DNA of 64,000 nucleotides from K189A clade bacterium (GCA_902565895.1 CACFGV010000002.1:1-64000), one strand, 5' to 3'; shown: positions 8,831 to 19,312, numbered from the stretch's first letter. The notes: generated from the letters alone by a model not told the origin. Made by a program: numbers and translations.

Positions 8831-9409
8831 ATTCTCATTCGCCGCGCCAATAAAAATGCTCGCCAGCACGTTCGCATTATTAGCGGTCAATGGCGCAGCC
8901 GTAAACTTAGCTTTCCCGACGCCGAGGGACTGCGCCCGACCCTAGGACGCACCCGAGAAACCCTTTTTAATTGGTTGCGCCCCTATATTCACAATTGCAC
9001 GTGTCTGGATCTCTTTGCGGGTTCTGGCGCTTTAGGGCTTGAGGCGGCATCGTTAGGTGCGGCACAGGTTACCCTAGTCGACTCCAATAGAGAGATCATT
9101 GAAGCCTTATCCGCAAACGTCGGCCTGCTAAAGGCCGAAAATTGTCAGGTTGTTCATTCTCGAGCTGAACACTTTCTACGCTCAGCCCAATCACCCTACG
9201 ATGTTATTTTTCTTGACCCCCCGTATAAACAACCAAAACTTTTGGAAATCACGCTGGAATCACTCTATCGCGGCGGGCTTATAGGCGGCCATATATATCT
9301 TGAAGCTGAGCATGAAAAACTGCTGCACGATCTGTGCGAACGTTTTCGCTTGAGCATCACAAGGACTACGTCAGCAGGCACGACCCATAGCGTGCTCGCC
9401 GAATCTTAA
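8831..9409 (+). CDS. rsmD: 16S rRNA (guanine-966-N2)-methyltransferase RsmD, start codon unresolved
   Basis: Methylates G966 of 16S rRNA. The conserved N-terminal block HVRIISGQWRSRKLSF, then TLGRTRETLFNWL, motif I LDLFAGSGALGLEA and the catalytic FLDPPYK are all in one frame ending at TAA 9407-9409. Divergent neighbour ftsY is the usual one. Oddity: no ATG, GTG or TTG exists in this frame upstream of the conserved block until ATG 8792, which is followed by an in-frame TGA at 8804. The first standard start after it is TTG 8975, which would remove the RIISGQW block. ATG 8803 opens another frame that ends at 8851-8853. I list ATT 8831 as a placeholder. A frameshift, a base error or a rare start codon are all possible; the gene itself is not in doubt. 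Confidence 0.82.
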   Translation: MLIRRANKNARQHVRIISGQWRSRKLSFPDAEGLRPTLGRTRETLFNWLRPYIHNCTCLDLFAGSGALGLEAASLGAAQVTLVDSNREIIEALSANVGLLKAENCQVVHSRAEHFLRSAQSPYDVIFLDPPYKQPKLLEITLESLYRGGLIGGHIYLEAEHEKLLHDLCERFRLSITRTTSAGTTHSVLAES

Positions 9410-9497
9410 CAAGTTGCAGCTATCAGGGCCCATGGATACCATCCGCATCCTTTGGTGATCAAATCTGCACGGCTCATACAGGGGGAGTAGCAGCACT

Positions 9498-9986
9498 ATG
9501 ACAAAGAATATTGTCGTCTATCCGGGTTCTTTCAATCCAATTACTAATGGTCACACCGACTTGGTCGAACGAGCCTTGCACCTATTCGACCACGTTATTT
9601 TGGCCATAGGCACCTCGGCACAGAAAGACCCCAAAGTAGCACTCGCTGATCGTATTGCCTTGTGTCAGGACGTAGCAAAACAGTGGGGTGATCGTGTCTC
9701 GGTCGAGGGGTTTAATACCCTATTGGTGGATTACGTAAGCGCTAAAGGCGCACGTTTTATTCTGCGCGGACTACGCACGGTTACCGACTTCGACTACGAG
9801 TTTCAGATGGCCGAAATGAATCGCTCTTTGGCGCCCCACATCGAATACGTTTTTTTGCCAACGTCAAAAGATTGCTCTTTTATTTCTTCTACCTTGGTGC
9901 GGGAAATCTCGGCTATGGGCGGTGATATTTCGCAATTTGTGCACCCCAAGGTCGTGGCTGCGCTGGCGGAAAAGAATACCGCCTAG
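9498..9986 (+). CDS. coaD: Phosphopantetheine adenylyltransferase CoaD
   Basis: Penultimate step of coenzyme A synthesis: adenylyl transfer from ATP to 4'-phosphopantetheine. The 162-aa length is standard. YPGSFNPITNGHTDLVERA carries the TxGH nucleotidyltransferase motif (His about residue 18). RGLRTVTDFDYEFQMAEMN and the C-terminal CSFISSTLVREI (ISSTxVR) are family motifs. A strong ribosome-binding site GGGGGAG lies about 9 bp before the ATG. It converges with mutM with a 10-bp gap. Confidence 0.97.
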   Translation: MTKNIVVYPGSFNPITNGHTDLVERALHLFDHVILAIGTSAQKDPKVALADRIALCQDVAKQWGDRVSVEGFNTLLVDYVSAKGARFILRGLRTVTDFDYEFQMAEMNRSLAPHIEYVFLPTSKDCSFISSTLVREISAMGGDISQFVHPKVVAALAEKNTA

Positions 9987-9996
9987 TGTTTCGGCT

Positions 9997-10824
9997 TTAT
10001 CGCCATCCCCGCGTGACCTGACAGCGCGGGCAATAGACGGTACTGCGCTGACCCAGCACCATGCCTTTGAGCGGCGTGGAACACACTCGACACGGCTCAT
10101 CGGCCCGACCATAGACATTTAGACTCTGGCGAAAGTATCCGGGTTGACCGTCCGAACCAACGAAATCGCGAAGGGTTGTGCCACCTACCTGAATGGCTCG
10201 GGCTAAAATTTTTGCTATTGCTCCTGCCAGATTGTCATACCCCACTCGGGTCACTCGACAAGCCTGCACGGTCGGCCGGATTCCAGCACTAAACAATGCC
10301 TCTGCAGCGTAGATATTGCCAACACCCACCACCACCTTAGCGTCCATGATATGGTTCTTGACGGCAATGCGGCGCTTGCGGGACTGTCGAAACAAATGCT
10401 CGCCAGAAAAATCGTTACTCAAAGGCTCGGGCCCTAGATCTGCGAGCAACCAATGAGTCTGCGGGTCGTCGTCTGGATGAAAATGAAAACTCCCGAAACG
10501 GCGTGGGTCGTTGTATCTAAGGCATTGACCAGAACTTAACTGCAGATCGATATGGTCATGGGTTTTTATCGGGGTGTCAGTCGTTACCAGACGCAGACTG
10601 CCGGACATCCCTAGGTGAATGATTAAAGTACCGGTCGTCGTAGTTAACAGAATGTACTTTGCGCGACGCCCAACACGAAGGACTTGCTGCCCCACCAAAC
10701 TTTGCGGCACCTGGGCGGGCCAACGTAGGCGACCATCGCGCACGGCGATGGCTGTAATTGTTTGTTGAAGGAGGAAGGGCTCAATGCCCCGTTTGGTCGT
10801 TTCGACTTCGGGGAGTTCAGGCAT
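9997..10824 (-). CDS. mutM: Formamidopyrimidine-DNA glycosylase MutM (Fpg)
   Basis: Base-excision repair enzyme that removes 8-oxoguanine and ring-opened purines and cuts the abasic site. The mature N-terminus PELPEVETTKRGI carries the catalytic Pro and Glu. The conserved VGVGNIYAAEALF is the helix-two-turn-helix, and the C-terminal zinc finger has CRVC and YCPRC pairs (about residues 244-268). At 275 aa the length is usual. Only 5 bp separate its start from the rpmG stop, so it may be read through from the ribosomal protein genes rpmB-rpmG upstream. Confidence 0.97.
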   Translation of the reverse strand: MPELPEVETTKRGIEPFLLQQTITAIAVRDGRLRWPAQVPQSLVGQQVLRVGRRAKYILLTTTTGTLIIHLGMSGSLRLVTTDTPIKTHDHIDLQLSSGQCLRYNDPRRFGSFHFHPDDDPQTHWLLADLGPEPLSNDFSGEHLFRQSRKRRIAVKNHIMDAKVVVGVGNIYAAEALFSAGIRPTVQACRVTRVGYDNLAGAIAKILARAIQVGGTTLRDFVGSDGQPGYFRQSLNVYGRADEPCRVCSTPLKGMVLGQRSTVYCPRCQVTRGWR

Positions 10825-10829
10825 ACGCC

Positions 10830-10985
10830 TTACTTAATTTTGCCTTCCTTGTAGATGACGTGCTTACGAATAACGGGATCGTACTTTTTGATCTCCATTT
10901 TATCTGGCGTGTTCTTCTTGTTTTTGTCGGTGGTGTAGTAATGGCCTGTACCAGCACTGGACACTAACTTTATTTTATCGCGCAT
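10830..10985 (-). CDS. rpmG: 50S ribosomal protein L33
   Basis: A 51-aa, very basic protein translated from ATG 10985: begins [19 protein letters not shown], continues with a lysine-rich centre and ends [14 protein letters not shown]. This is the zinc-free (C-) type of L33, lacking the two CxxC pairs. It lies just downstream of rpmB, the universal partner in gammaproteobacteria, and just upstream of mutM as in E. coli (rpmB-rpmG-mutM). Confidence 0.96.
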   Translation of the reverse strand: MRDKIKLVSSAGTGHYYTTDKNKKNTPDKMEIKKYDPVIRKHVIYKEGKIK

Positions 10986-11035
10986 GATTGTGATTCCGAA
11001 TCCTGTAACGGTTGCCGTTGTTAGTGTGTTAGAGG

Positions 11036-11272
11036 TTAGACCTTTTGACCGCTAGCACGCATATCGTGCAGCACCTCATCGATGCCCTTTTTGTCGATGA
11101 TGCGCATGCCCTTGGACGAAACGCGCAGCTTAACGTAACGCTTCTCTGATTCCACCCAAAACCGATGATAATGTAGGTTCGGCAGGAACCTACGTTTGGT
11201 CTTGTTTTGTGCGTGACTGACGTTGTGTCCTGTAATCGGACGTTTACCTGTGACCTGACATACTTGCGACAT
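11036..11272 (-). CDS. rpmB: 50S ribosomal protein L28
   Basis: A 78-aa protein from ATG 11272 ([20 protein letters not shown]). Five extra upstream codons are in frame, but L28 proteins begin with M-S-x-V-C, so 11272 is the start. The body has [18 protein letters not shown] and [19 protein letters not shown], both L28 signatures. Pairs with rpmG 50 bp downstream. Confidence 0.97.
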   Translation of the reverse strand: MSQVCQVTGKRPITGHNVSHAQNKTKRRFLPNLHYHRFWVESEKRYVKLRVSSKGMRIIDKKGIDEVLHDMRASGQKV

Positions 11273-11336
11273 GGTCGTACCCCACAAATTGAGGCGCGTT
11301 TATACCAAAGCCTTGGTTTAACAGCAACCTAAGTCG

Positions 11337-12101
11337 TCAAACCAGGCCTCGGCTAGCAAGGGAAACGCAGGATCCTGCGCCCACCACGATATGATCTAAA
11401 ACCCGAATATCAACTTGCCGAAGCAACTCGGTGAGCCTGTGGGTTAAATGAATGTCTGCTTGACTGGGTTCCGGTGAACCCGAGGGGTGATTATGCGCCA
11501 GCAACACAGCCACCGCATTCACTTCTATGCCCCGCCGCAGCACCTCACGACCGTGCACGTGAGCTAGGTCAACCGAACCCCGAAACAGCACGTCGCAGGA
11601 GATCAACTGATTACGTGCGTTGAGAAACAAACAGGCAAAGGTTTCTCGTGGTTCATGGCCAATGCGCCTGCGTAAGAATCGCGACACCGACGCTGGATCA
11701 GAAAACTGCTCTGAATAAGTTAACGCGTGTTCTACGTCCCGAAGACTTAACTCTTGCACCGCCTTGATTAATGAAGCCTTGGCCGGACCAACGCCATGAC
11801 AAGAAACCAGTTGCGCCATAGGTGCTGATAGTAGAGCGCCAATACCTCCAAAATGTTTGAGCAGTCTGCGCGCCATAGCCACAGCATCTTCGCCAGCGAC
11901 TCCCGAACCCAAGCAAATAGCCAGCAATTCCGCCGTCGACAGCCCAGCAGCGCCTTCCGACAAGAGTCGGTGTCGAGGCTGCTCCTGCACTTGCCAGGAC
12001 CCAATAGGCTCAGAACGATGGGAATCCGGTTCCCTGTTTTGGTTTTCACCGTTAAGCTCGCATTCTGCGGTGGCGGCATCGCTTATTGCTGGTGTTTTCA
12101 T
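11337..12101 (-). CDS. radC: RadC family JAB-domain protein
   Basis: The 254-aa protein has an N-terminal helix-hairpin-helix part (LLSEGAAGLSTAELLAICLGSG, shown here as two pieces around residues 46-67) and a C-terminal JAB/MPN metal-binding domain with HNHPSGSPEPSQAD (about residues 203-216). RadC was named for repair, but a direct role in E. coli repair has been withdrawn; the function is unclear. About 35 hydrophilic residues precede the usual RadC start, so an internal start is possible, although none is clearly better. Divergent from coaBC, the usual arrangement. Confidence 0.92.
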   Translation of the reverse strand: MKTPAISDAATAECELNGENQNREPDSHRSEPIGSWQVQEQPRHRLLSEGAAGLSTAELLAICLGSGVAGEDAVAMARRLLKHFGGIGALLSAPMAQLVSCHGVGPAKASLIKAVQELSLRDVEHALTYSEQFSDPASVSRFLRRRIGHEPRETFACLFLNARNQLISCDVLFRGSVDLAHVHGREVLRRGIEVNAVAVLLAHNHPSGSPEPSQADIHLTHRLTELLRQVDIRVLDHIVVGAGSCVSLASRGLV

Positions 12102-12129
12102 TAGCGCTCACGTTTCGAAAAGGTGCTCT

Positions 12130-13371
12130 ATGTCCAGTTTGGTTGGTCAACATATCGTGCTTGGTATCACCGCAGGTGTCGCGGCGTATAAGACCCCAGC
12201 GCTTGTGCGTGCTTTGCGCGCGGCGAGTGCAGAGATTCAAGTAGTGATGTCTACTAATGCCAAAAAATTTGTAACCCCCACCACCTTGCAAGCGGTATCC
12301 GGCCAACCTGTTCGTGACGATCTTTGGGATGCTAAGGCCGAAGCTTCAATGGGTCATATCGAGCTCGCGCGTTGGGCCGATCAAATTTTAATTGCCCCTG
12401 CGACTGCAAACTGTATTGCCGCCCTAGCCCAAGGACAGGCTTATGACTTGCTCACTACCATTTGCTTAGCCACCGAAGCACAAGTCGTGGTTGCGCCTGC
12501 GATGAATCAACGTATGTACCTGCACGCCGCTACGCAGCAGAATTTAAGCGCCCTGGAGCGATTGGGTTATCAGATCATAGATCCCGATCACGGTGAGCAG
12601 GCCTGCGGTGAGTTCGGTCCCGGTCGACTGCCGGACCCTGAGATACTGATCGACGCATTAACTACGCCTACAGTTGATCCCGAGATAGCCTCTGTATTTG
12701 CAGGACTCAGTGTCATGGTCACTGCCGGCCCAACACGCGAGGCCATTGACCCGGTGCGCTTTATCTCTAATCACAGTTCCGGTTTGCAAGGTTTGAGTTT
12801 GGCAGAGGCAGCGCTAAATGCCGGTGCGCAGGTCACTTTGGTTGCCGGTCCTGGTGTGCCGGCTTGCAACCCCGCCATTAATCGCGTTGATGTCATCAGT
12901 GCTACTGATATGCATACCGCGGTGCAAAACAATCTGCACGGTGTTCATCTATTCATTGGTGTGGCTGCGGTTGCCGACTACAGAGTGGCAAAGCCTGCTG
13001 AGCAGAAAATCAAGAAAAAACCATCTGACCAGAGTCACCTTGATCTACGACTCATCGAGAACCCTGACATCATTGCAAGCGTCGTCGACAGCGACCAAGA
13101 ACTGGTTGTCATTGGTTTTGCCGCCGAGACTCACGACACCTTGAACCATGCTCGAGATAAACGACAGCGCAAAGGCCTGCATGCCATAGTGGTGAATGAT
13201 GTCTCTGATGCGCGTATTGGCTTCAACAGCCCTGACAATGCCACGACATTTATAACCGATAACGCTGAAGTCAGTTTGCCTCGCCAAAGTAAGCTAGCGA
13301 TCGCCAACAATCTGTTACAGCAAATTACTGACAATTTCGGTACAGAGCTTGCTGGTTTGAAAGACAGCTAA
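12130..13371 (+). CDS. coaBC: Bifunctional phosphopantothenoylcysteine decarboxylase / phosphopantothenate-cysteine ligase CoaBC (Dfp)
   Basis: Two successive steps of coenzyme A synthesis in one 413-aa protein. The N-terminal flavoprotein CoaC half has IVLGITAGVAAYK (residues 9-21), the active-site His in ASMGHIELARWAD, the PAMNQRMY substrate motif and ACGEFGPGRLPDP. The CoaB half begins near VMVTAGPTREAIDPVRF and contains the ISNHSSG and KIKKKP motifs. The frame is open far upstream through radC, but CoaBC proteins start at M-S-x-L-x-G, so ATG 12130 is chosen. It is followed by algC. Confidence 0.95.
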   Translation: MSSLVGQHIVLGITAGVAAYKTPALVRALRAASAEIQVVMSTNAKKFVTPTTLQAVSGQPVRDDLWDAKAEASMGHIELARWADQILIAPATANCIAALAQGQAYDLLTTICLATEAQVVVAPAMNQRMYLHAATQQNLSALERLGYQIIDPDHGEQACGEFGPGRLPDPEILIDALTTPTVDPEIASVFAGLSVMVTAGPTREAIDPVRFISNHSSGLQGLSLAEAALNAGAQVTLVAGPGVPACNPAINRVDVISATDMHTAVQNNLHGVHLFIGVAAVADYRVAKPAEQKIKKKPSDQSHLDLRLIENPDIIASVVDSDQELVVIGFAAETHDTLNHARDKRQRKGLHAIVVNDVSDARIGFNSPDNATTFITDNAEVSLPRQSKLAIANNLLQQITDNFGTELAGLKDS

Positions 13372-13399
13372 CCCACAACCAAGACAATCCGGACACATC

Positions 13400-14809
13400 A
13401 TGCAACCAGAACAGTTCGTCCCCACCAGACTGGACAAAATTGACCTCGACCCGGGTATTTTTCGTGCCTACGACATCCGCGGAATCACCCGTTCTAATTT
13501 GACTGACGATGTGTGCTATTGGATCGGTCGCGCGTTTGCCGCAGAGGCTAGAAGTCAAAATCAGCAAGCCGCTGCGATAGGTCGCGACGGTCGCTTATCC
13601 AGCCCCGGCATAGCGCTCGCCCTGGGGCAGGGACTGGTTGACGGTGGCATGTCGGTAACAGATGTAGGCCAAGTACCGACACCGGTGCTGTATTACGCGA
13701 CCCACGCCCTTAAGACTGGCACCGGCATCATGATTACTGGCAGCCACAATCCGCCCGAATATAACGGACTAAAGATGATGATCGGCGGCACAACCTTGGC
13801 CGAGGATCTAATCCAAGTGCTTTATCGGCGTTTACAAGACAGCACACTGAGCACAGGCAAAGGAGCTTTGGGGTATGCGGATTTAGGGGCCGATTATGTC
13901 GAAGCGGCTCTAAACACAACAAAACTGGATCGCCCGCTTAAGGTAGCCGTAGATTGCGGCAACGGCGTCGCCGGGGAGCTGGGCCCAAAACTCATCAGCG
14001 CTTTGGGTTGCGAAGTTATTCCGCTGTTTTGCGAGATCGACGGCAACTTCCCAAATCATCATCCAGACCCAGCCGAGCCAGAGAATTTGCAAGATCTTAT
14101 TACCGCGGTGCAACAACAATCTGCTGACGTTGGCTTGGCTTTCGATGGCGACGGCGATCGACTAGGTGTCGTAACGCCAAAGGGCGAAATCATCTGGCCG
14201 GATAAAATGATGATGCTGTTTGCCCAAGACATCATCGCGCGCAACCCTCAGACCCCGGTAATATTTGACGTAAAATGCAGTACTCACCTCGAACGCGTCA
14301 TCACCGAGGCTGGCGGCAACCCCATCATGTGGAAGACCGGACATTCCCACATTAAAGCCAAGATAAAACAGACCCAGGCAGCCCTGGCTGGCGAGTTCAG
14401 TGGCCATATATGTTTTGGCGAGCGTTGGTACGGGTTTGATGACGCGCTGTACACCGCGGCTAGATTGTTAGAGCTTTTGAGTCAAACCGAGCTTGATGTT
14501 GATGCGGTGTTCGCTCAGTACCCCACGACCTACAGCACACCAGAGATCAAAATACATACGACAGAAACACGAAAGTTCGAAGTCATGGACGAACTGGCCA
14601 GCAGCGGCGATTTTGCCGACGGTCGCATGACCACCATCGACGGTATAAGGGTAGATTTCGACGATCGCTGGGGGCTCATACGGCCCTCTAATACCAGCCC
14701 GGTGCTGTCGCTACGTTTTGAGGCTGACAGCGCCGCAGCGCTGGAACGCGTACAAGATGAATTTCAAACACAACTGAGCAACGTAGACGCAACCCTGACT
14801 TTTCGGTGA
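13400..14809 (+). CDS. algC: Phosphomannomutase/phosphoglucomutase (AlgC type)
   Basis: Interconverts hexose 1- and 6-phosphates, giving mannose-1-P and glucose-1-P for surface polysaccharides. The 469-aa length is close to that of Pseudomonas AlgC. Motifs: RAYDIRGI near the N-terminus, the phosphoserine loop TGSHNPPEYNG (about residues 113-123), the Mg-binding FDGDGDRLG (about 249-257), the sugar-binding GEFSGHICF and the phosphate-binding RPSNTSPVLSLRFE. It stands between coaBC and argB as in Pseudomonas, where dut usually lies between coaBC and algC; dut is absent here. Confidence 0.93.
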   Translation: MQPEQFVPTRLDKIDLDPGIFRAYDIRGITRSNLTDDVCYWIGRAFAAEARSQNQQAAAIGRDGRLSSPGIALALGQGLVDGGMSVTDVGQVPTPVLYYATHALKTGTGIMITGSHNPPEYNGLKMMIGGTTLAEDLIQVLYRRLQDSTLSTGKGALGYADLGADYVEAALNTTKLDRPLKVAVDCGNGVAGELGPKLISALGCEVIPLFCEIDGNFPNHHPDPAEPENLQDLITAVQQQSADVGLAFDGDGDRLGVVTPKGEIIWPDKMMMLFAQDIIARNPQTPVIFDVKCSTHLERVITEAGGNPIMWKTGHSHIKAKIKQTQAALAGEFSGHICFGERWYGFDDALYTAARLLELLSQTELDVDAVFAQYPTTYSTPEIKIHTTETRKFEVMDELASSGDFADGRMTTIDGIRVDFDDRWGLIRPSNTSPVLSLRFEADSAAALERVQDEFQTQLSNVDATLTFR

Positions 14810-14816
14810 AGCCTAA

Positions 14817-16284
<1,468 letters not shown>

Positions 16285-16332
16285 TACAACTCAACACTAT
16301 TCGATTCGACGTTACCGAGTTTACTGGTCGAG

Positions 16333-16968
16333 TTAGCTCATCCGGCAATACTGTTGCTGATAGTCCAACATACGTTGCTGCAATGTCAGATCGGCAGCAT
16401 CTGCCAAGCGTTCGATGATGTCCGCTACTGAGGCAATGCTCACAATAGGCGCCTGCAAGTCATTTGCCAGCGCCTCTACGGCGGTGACTTCGCCTGCTAC
16501 CAATTCAGCACGATCCAAGGCGATAACCGTACCCACAATCTCGGCATCCGTTTGCGCGATTAAATCCACACTCTGACGAATGGCCTTACCCGATGTTAAG
16601 ACGTCATCTACCAACAAGACACGCCCAGTTACCTCGGCCCCCACTAACTGACCACCTTCCCCGTGGTCTTTGGCCTCTTTGCGATTGTAGGCAACGCTAA
16701 CATGAACGTCTTGAGCCGCCAGCGCCGTAGCCGTGGCCACCGCGATGGGAATGCCTTTGTAAGCGGGGCCAAACAACACATCAAATTCCAAGCCGGCATC
16801 GACAATGGTCTGTGCGTAAGCCCTACCCAGCTCAGCAAATCCAGCACCGTCACTGACTGCACCCAAGTTAAAGAAGTACGGGCTGATCCGACCCGAGTTC
16901 AGCGTAAACTCGCCGAACTTCAAAACATCTTGAGCTATCAAGAAATCAATAAATCGTCTCTTTTCCAC
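16333..16968 (-). CDS. pyrE: Orotate phosphoribosyltransferase PyrE
   Basis: Makes orotidine 5'-phosphate from orotate and PRPP in pyrimidine synthesis. The 211-aa protein begins FIDFLIAQDVLKFGEF, has FGPAYKGIPIA, the Lys-rich loop SVAYNRKEAKDHGEGG and the PRPP-binding VLLVDDVLTSGKA (about residues 117-129). It lies 8 bp downstream of rph, as rph-pyrE in E. coli. No attenuator leader was identified in the 8-bp gap. Confidence 0.97.
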   Translation of the reverse strand: MEKRRFIDFLIAQDVLKFGEFTLNSGRISPYFFNLGAVSDGAGFAELGRAYAQTIVDAGLEFDVLFGPAYKGIPIAVATATALAAQDVHVSVAYNRKEAKDHGEGGQLVGAEVTGRVLLVDDVLTSGKAIRQSVDLIAQTDAEIVGTVIALDRAELVAGEVTAVEALANDLQAPIVSIASVADIIERLADAADLTLQQRMLDYQQQYCRMS

Positions 16969-16976
16969 TGGGTCCC

Positions 16977-17675
16977 CTAGGCGAGTGCTGCTTGCTGTAA
17001 TTCTAACAATTCATTTGTACCTTTTTCAGCCAGCGCGATGAGTTTTTGCAGCTCCTCAGCACTAAAGGGCGCACCCTCGCCGGTGCCCTGTAACTCAATA
17101 AAGCCGCCGCTGCCGATACGCACAACGTTCATATCCGTTTGCGCTTTTGAGTCTTCAGCGTAGTCCAAATCCAAGACCGGGGTATTGTTATAAATACCCA
17201 CACTGACTGAAGAAACCAAGGCCACCAAAGCTGCTTCGGCGTCTATCTTTTTCAAAGCATCTGCCAAGGCCACTGCCGCGCCAGTAATAGATGCAGTACG
17301 TGTGCCGCCATCGGCTTGAATGACGTCACAATCTAAACGGATGGTGCGTTCACCAAGCTTGTCCATATCCACCATGGCGCGTAACGAGCGCCCGATCAGC
17401 CGCTGAATTTCGACCGTCCGGCCATTTTGCTTACCCCGTGCCGCCTCACGGTCATTGCGGGTGTTGGTTGCTCCCGGCAACATGCCGTATTCTGCGGTAA
17501 CCCAGCCTTCACCCCGGCCACGCATAAAGCCTGGGACAGAATTTTCCACGGACGCGGTGCAAATGACTTTGGTGTTACCAAATTCCACCAGCACCGACCC
17601 CGCAGCGTGCATTGTAAAGTTGCGAGTAAATTTAACCTGACGCAGCTCATCTGCGAGTCGTCCACTTGGGCGCAT
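16977..17675 (-). CDS. rph: Ribonuclease PH
   Basis: Phosphate-dependent 3'-5' exoribonuclease acting on tRNA precursors. The 232-aa protein begins [12 protein letters not shown], with the RNase PH signature [14 protein letters not shown] followed by [16 protein letters not shown]-like residues and [34 protein letters not shown] is the active-site block. The C-terminus is complete, unlike the frameshifted rph of E. coli K-12. Divergent from yicC. Confidence 0.97.
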   Translation of the reverse strand: MRPSGRLADELRQVKFTRNFTMHAAGSVLVEFGNTKVICTASVENSVPGFMRGRGEGWVTAEYGMLPGATNTRNDREAARGKQNGRTVEIQRLIGRSLRAMVDMDKLGERTIRLDCDVIQADGGTRTASITGAAVALADALKKIDAEAALVALVSSVSVGIYNNTPVLDLDYAEDSKAQTDMNVVRIGSGGFIELQGTGEGAPFSAEELQKLIALAEKGTNELLELQQAALA

Positions 17676-17765
17676 AAGGAATCCTTTGGTAAACCCGCAT
17701 TATAGTGAGATGTCGTGCAGCACGTCAGATTATTCGTCGCATAGCGGTCCGATCATTGCAGACAA

Positions 17766-17794
17766 TGTACAGCGCCGAGTAATGGTTGGATAAT
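17766..17794 (+). promoter_or_regulatory. Candidate sigma-70 promoter for yicC-gmk
   Basis: TGTACA (17766-17771) and GATAAT (17789-17794) are separated by 17 bp, 31 bp before the yicC start, in the 150-bp divergent gap with rph. The -35 matches TTGACA at only four positions, so this is a weak prediction. Confidence 0.35.
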
Positions 17795-17825
17795 CTCGCC
17801 CCGTTAAGTATCAGCAATACGATTT

Positions 17826-18695
17826 ATGTCTCATCTCTCCAGCATGACCGCTTTCGCCCAAGCCTCAGCCGTACAAGGCGGATACCTCATAAGCTGGGAG
17901 CTGCGCAGCGTTAATCATCGCTACCTTGAGAGTCAGTTTCGGCTACCCGACACGTTAAGAGCTCTTGAGTTTAGCGTGCGTGATTTACTTCGTAAGCACG
18001 TTAAACGAGGCAAAGTCGACCTAACGTTAAAGCTTGAGCCCGAAGCCTCGGAGCACGCGCTGGCACTTAACAGCGAATTTTTAGGGCAGCTTGTCGCGGC
18101 TGCGAGGGAAGTGCACCTAGTGGTACCGGAAGCAACTCCACCAACCACCTTAGATCTGCTGCGCTGGCCAGGGGTTTTAGAAAGCAATCAAGTAGATCAA
18201 GACAGCATTATGCAGGCAGCTACCGACGTATTTATGCAAGCACTTGAGCGCCTTGGCGAGGCCCGAGCATCCGAGGGGCAGCGTCTGGAAACGGTGATAC
18301 AACAACAATTGGCCACCATTGATGCCCTAGTTGAATCGGTGCGCCCATTCGCCGATAACGTTATGCACATGCAACAGCAACGCCTTGAGCAGCGACTGCA
18401 AGATTTACAGACACAAGCCGACCCGGCCCGGCTCGAGCAAGAGGTAGCGTTGTTAGCCCAACGGGGCGATGTTCGCGAGGAGCTGGATCGACTGATTATT
18501 CACGTTGCCGAAGCACGAAAGTTAATAGGCAAACCAGGGCCCCATGGCCGCCGCTTAGATTTTCTGTCCCAAGAGCTGAACCGCGAGGCCAACACATTGG
18601 GTGCAAAAGCAACTCATACCGACATGTCGCAAAAAGCCATTGATCTTAAGGTGGTGATCGAACAAATCCGCGAACAGGTGCAAAACATAGAATGA
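17826..18695 (+). CDS. yicC: YicC family endoribonuclease
   Basis: A 289-aa protein of the YicC/YloC family. YicC of E. coli has been reported to be an endoribonuclease involved in small-RNA turnover. Visible family marks are the N-terminal SMTAFAQA (usually SMTGFA), WELRSVNHRYLE (the E-[LI]-[RK]-[ST]-V-N-[HSG]-R signature), and the C-terminal GRRLDFLSQELNREANTLGAKA, here split as GRRLDFLSQELNRE and ANTLGAKA. A long coiled-coil middle is rich in Gln, Leu and Glu. Its stop overlaps the gmk start by four bases. Confidence 0.94.
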   Translation: MSHLSSMTAFAQASAVQGGYLISWELRSVNHRYLESQFRLPDTLRALEFSVRDLLRKHVKRGKVDLTLKLEPEASEHALALNSEFLGQLVAAAREVHLVVPEATPPTTLDLLRWPGVLESNQVDQDSIMQAATDVFMQALERLGEARASEGQRLETVIQQQLATIDALVESVRPFADNVMHMQQQRLEQRLQDLQTQADPARLEQEVALLAQRGDVREELDRLIIHVAEARKLIGKPGPHGRRLDFLSQELNREANTLGAKATHTDMSQKAIDLKVVIEQIREQVQNIE

Positions 18696-19312
18696 ACACC
18701 GGCAGCCTTATTCTTGTCTCCGCACCCTCAGGGGCCGGTAAAACGAGCTTAGTTAGATCCATTTTGCAGAACGACACCCAGGTGGTTGTATGCATAAGCC
18801 ATACGACCCGAACTATGCGCGACGACGAGCGCGATGGTGAAAACTACTTTTTCGTAGATGATGAAAAATTCGACCAAATGATAAAGGCAGGTGAATTTTT
18901 AGAGCACGCAAGCGTATTCGGTCGACGTTACGGCAGCTCGCGACAGGAGGTCGATTCTCGCCGAGCTGCGGGCCAAGACGTCATTCTTGAGATCGACTGG
19001 CAGGGCGCCGATCAAGTCCGCGCACTGTTGCCCGACGCCATCAGCATTTTTATTCTGCCGCCAACGATGGCGGAACTCGAACGGCGACTGCGCGCGCGTG
19101 GGCAAGACTCAGAGCAAGCCATAACCACACGGTTAGCCGAGGCAAAAACCGATGTGAGCCAGGCCAGCCGCTACGACTACTTAATCGTTAACGACGACTT
19201 TGATCGAGCGCATGAAGAACTGATGTCGATCATCCGCGCATCGCGACAACTCAGGCAACGCCAAATGCAAAACGGCGGTGTTGCCGCCTTGATTGACCAA
19301 CGGCCGACATAG
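18692..19312 (+). CDS. gmk: Guanylate kinase
   Basis: Converts GMP and ATP to GDP and ADP. The P-loop is SAPSGAGKTSLV (residues 10-21). The GMP-binding region has SHTTRTMRDDERDGENYFF and the conserved LEIDWQGADQVR. The 206-aa length is normal. It follows yicC with an ATGA overlap and precedes rpoZ-spoT, the classic Pseudomonas and E. coli order; a 123-bp gap separates it from rpoZ. Confidence 0.97.
   Translation: MNTGSLILVSAPSGAGKTSLVRSILQNDTQVVVCISHTTRTMRDDERDGENYFFVDDEKFDQMIKAGEFLEHASVFGRRYGSSRQEVDSRRAAGQDVILEIDWQGADQVRALLPDAISIFILPPTMAELERRLRARGQDSEQAITTRLAEAKTDVSQASRYDYLIVNDDFDRAHEELMSIIRASRQLRQRQMQNGGVAALIDQRPT

Noticed and set aside
8724-8877. Longer FtsY N-terminus
   Set aside because: The extra 51 codons lie in the divergent promoter and rsmD start region and resemble no FtsY A-domain.
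11857-12129. Extension of CoaBC across radC
   Set aside because: The open frame is opposite to the radC coding strand; CoaBC homologues begin at the equivalent of 12130.
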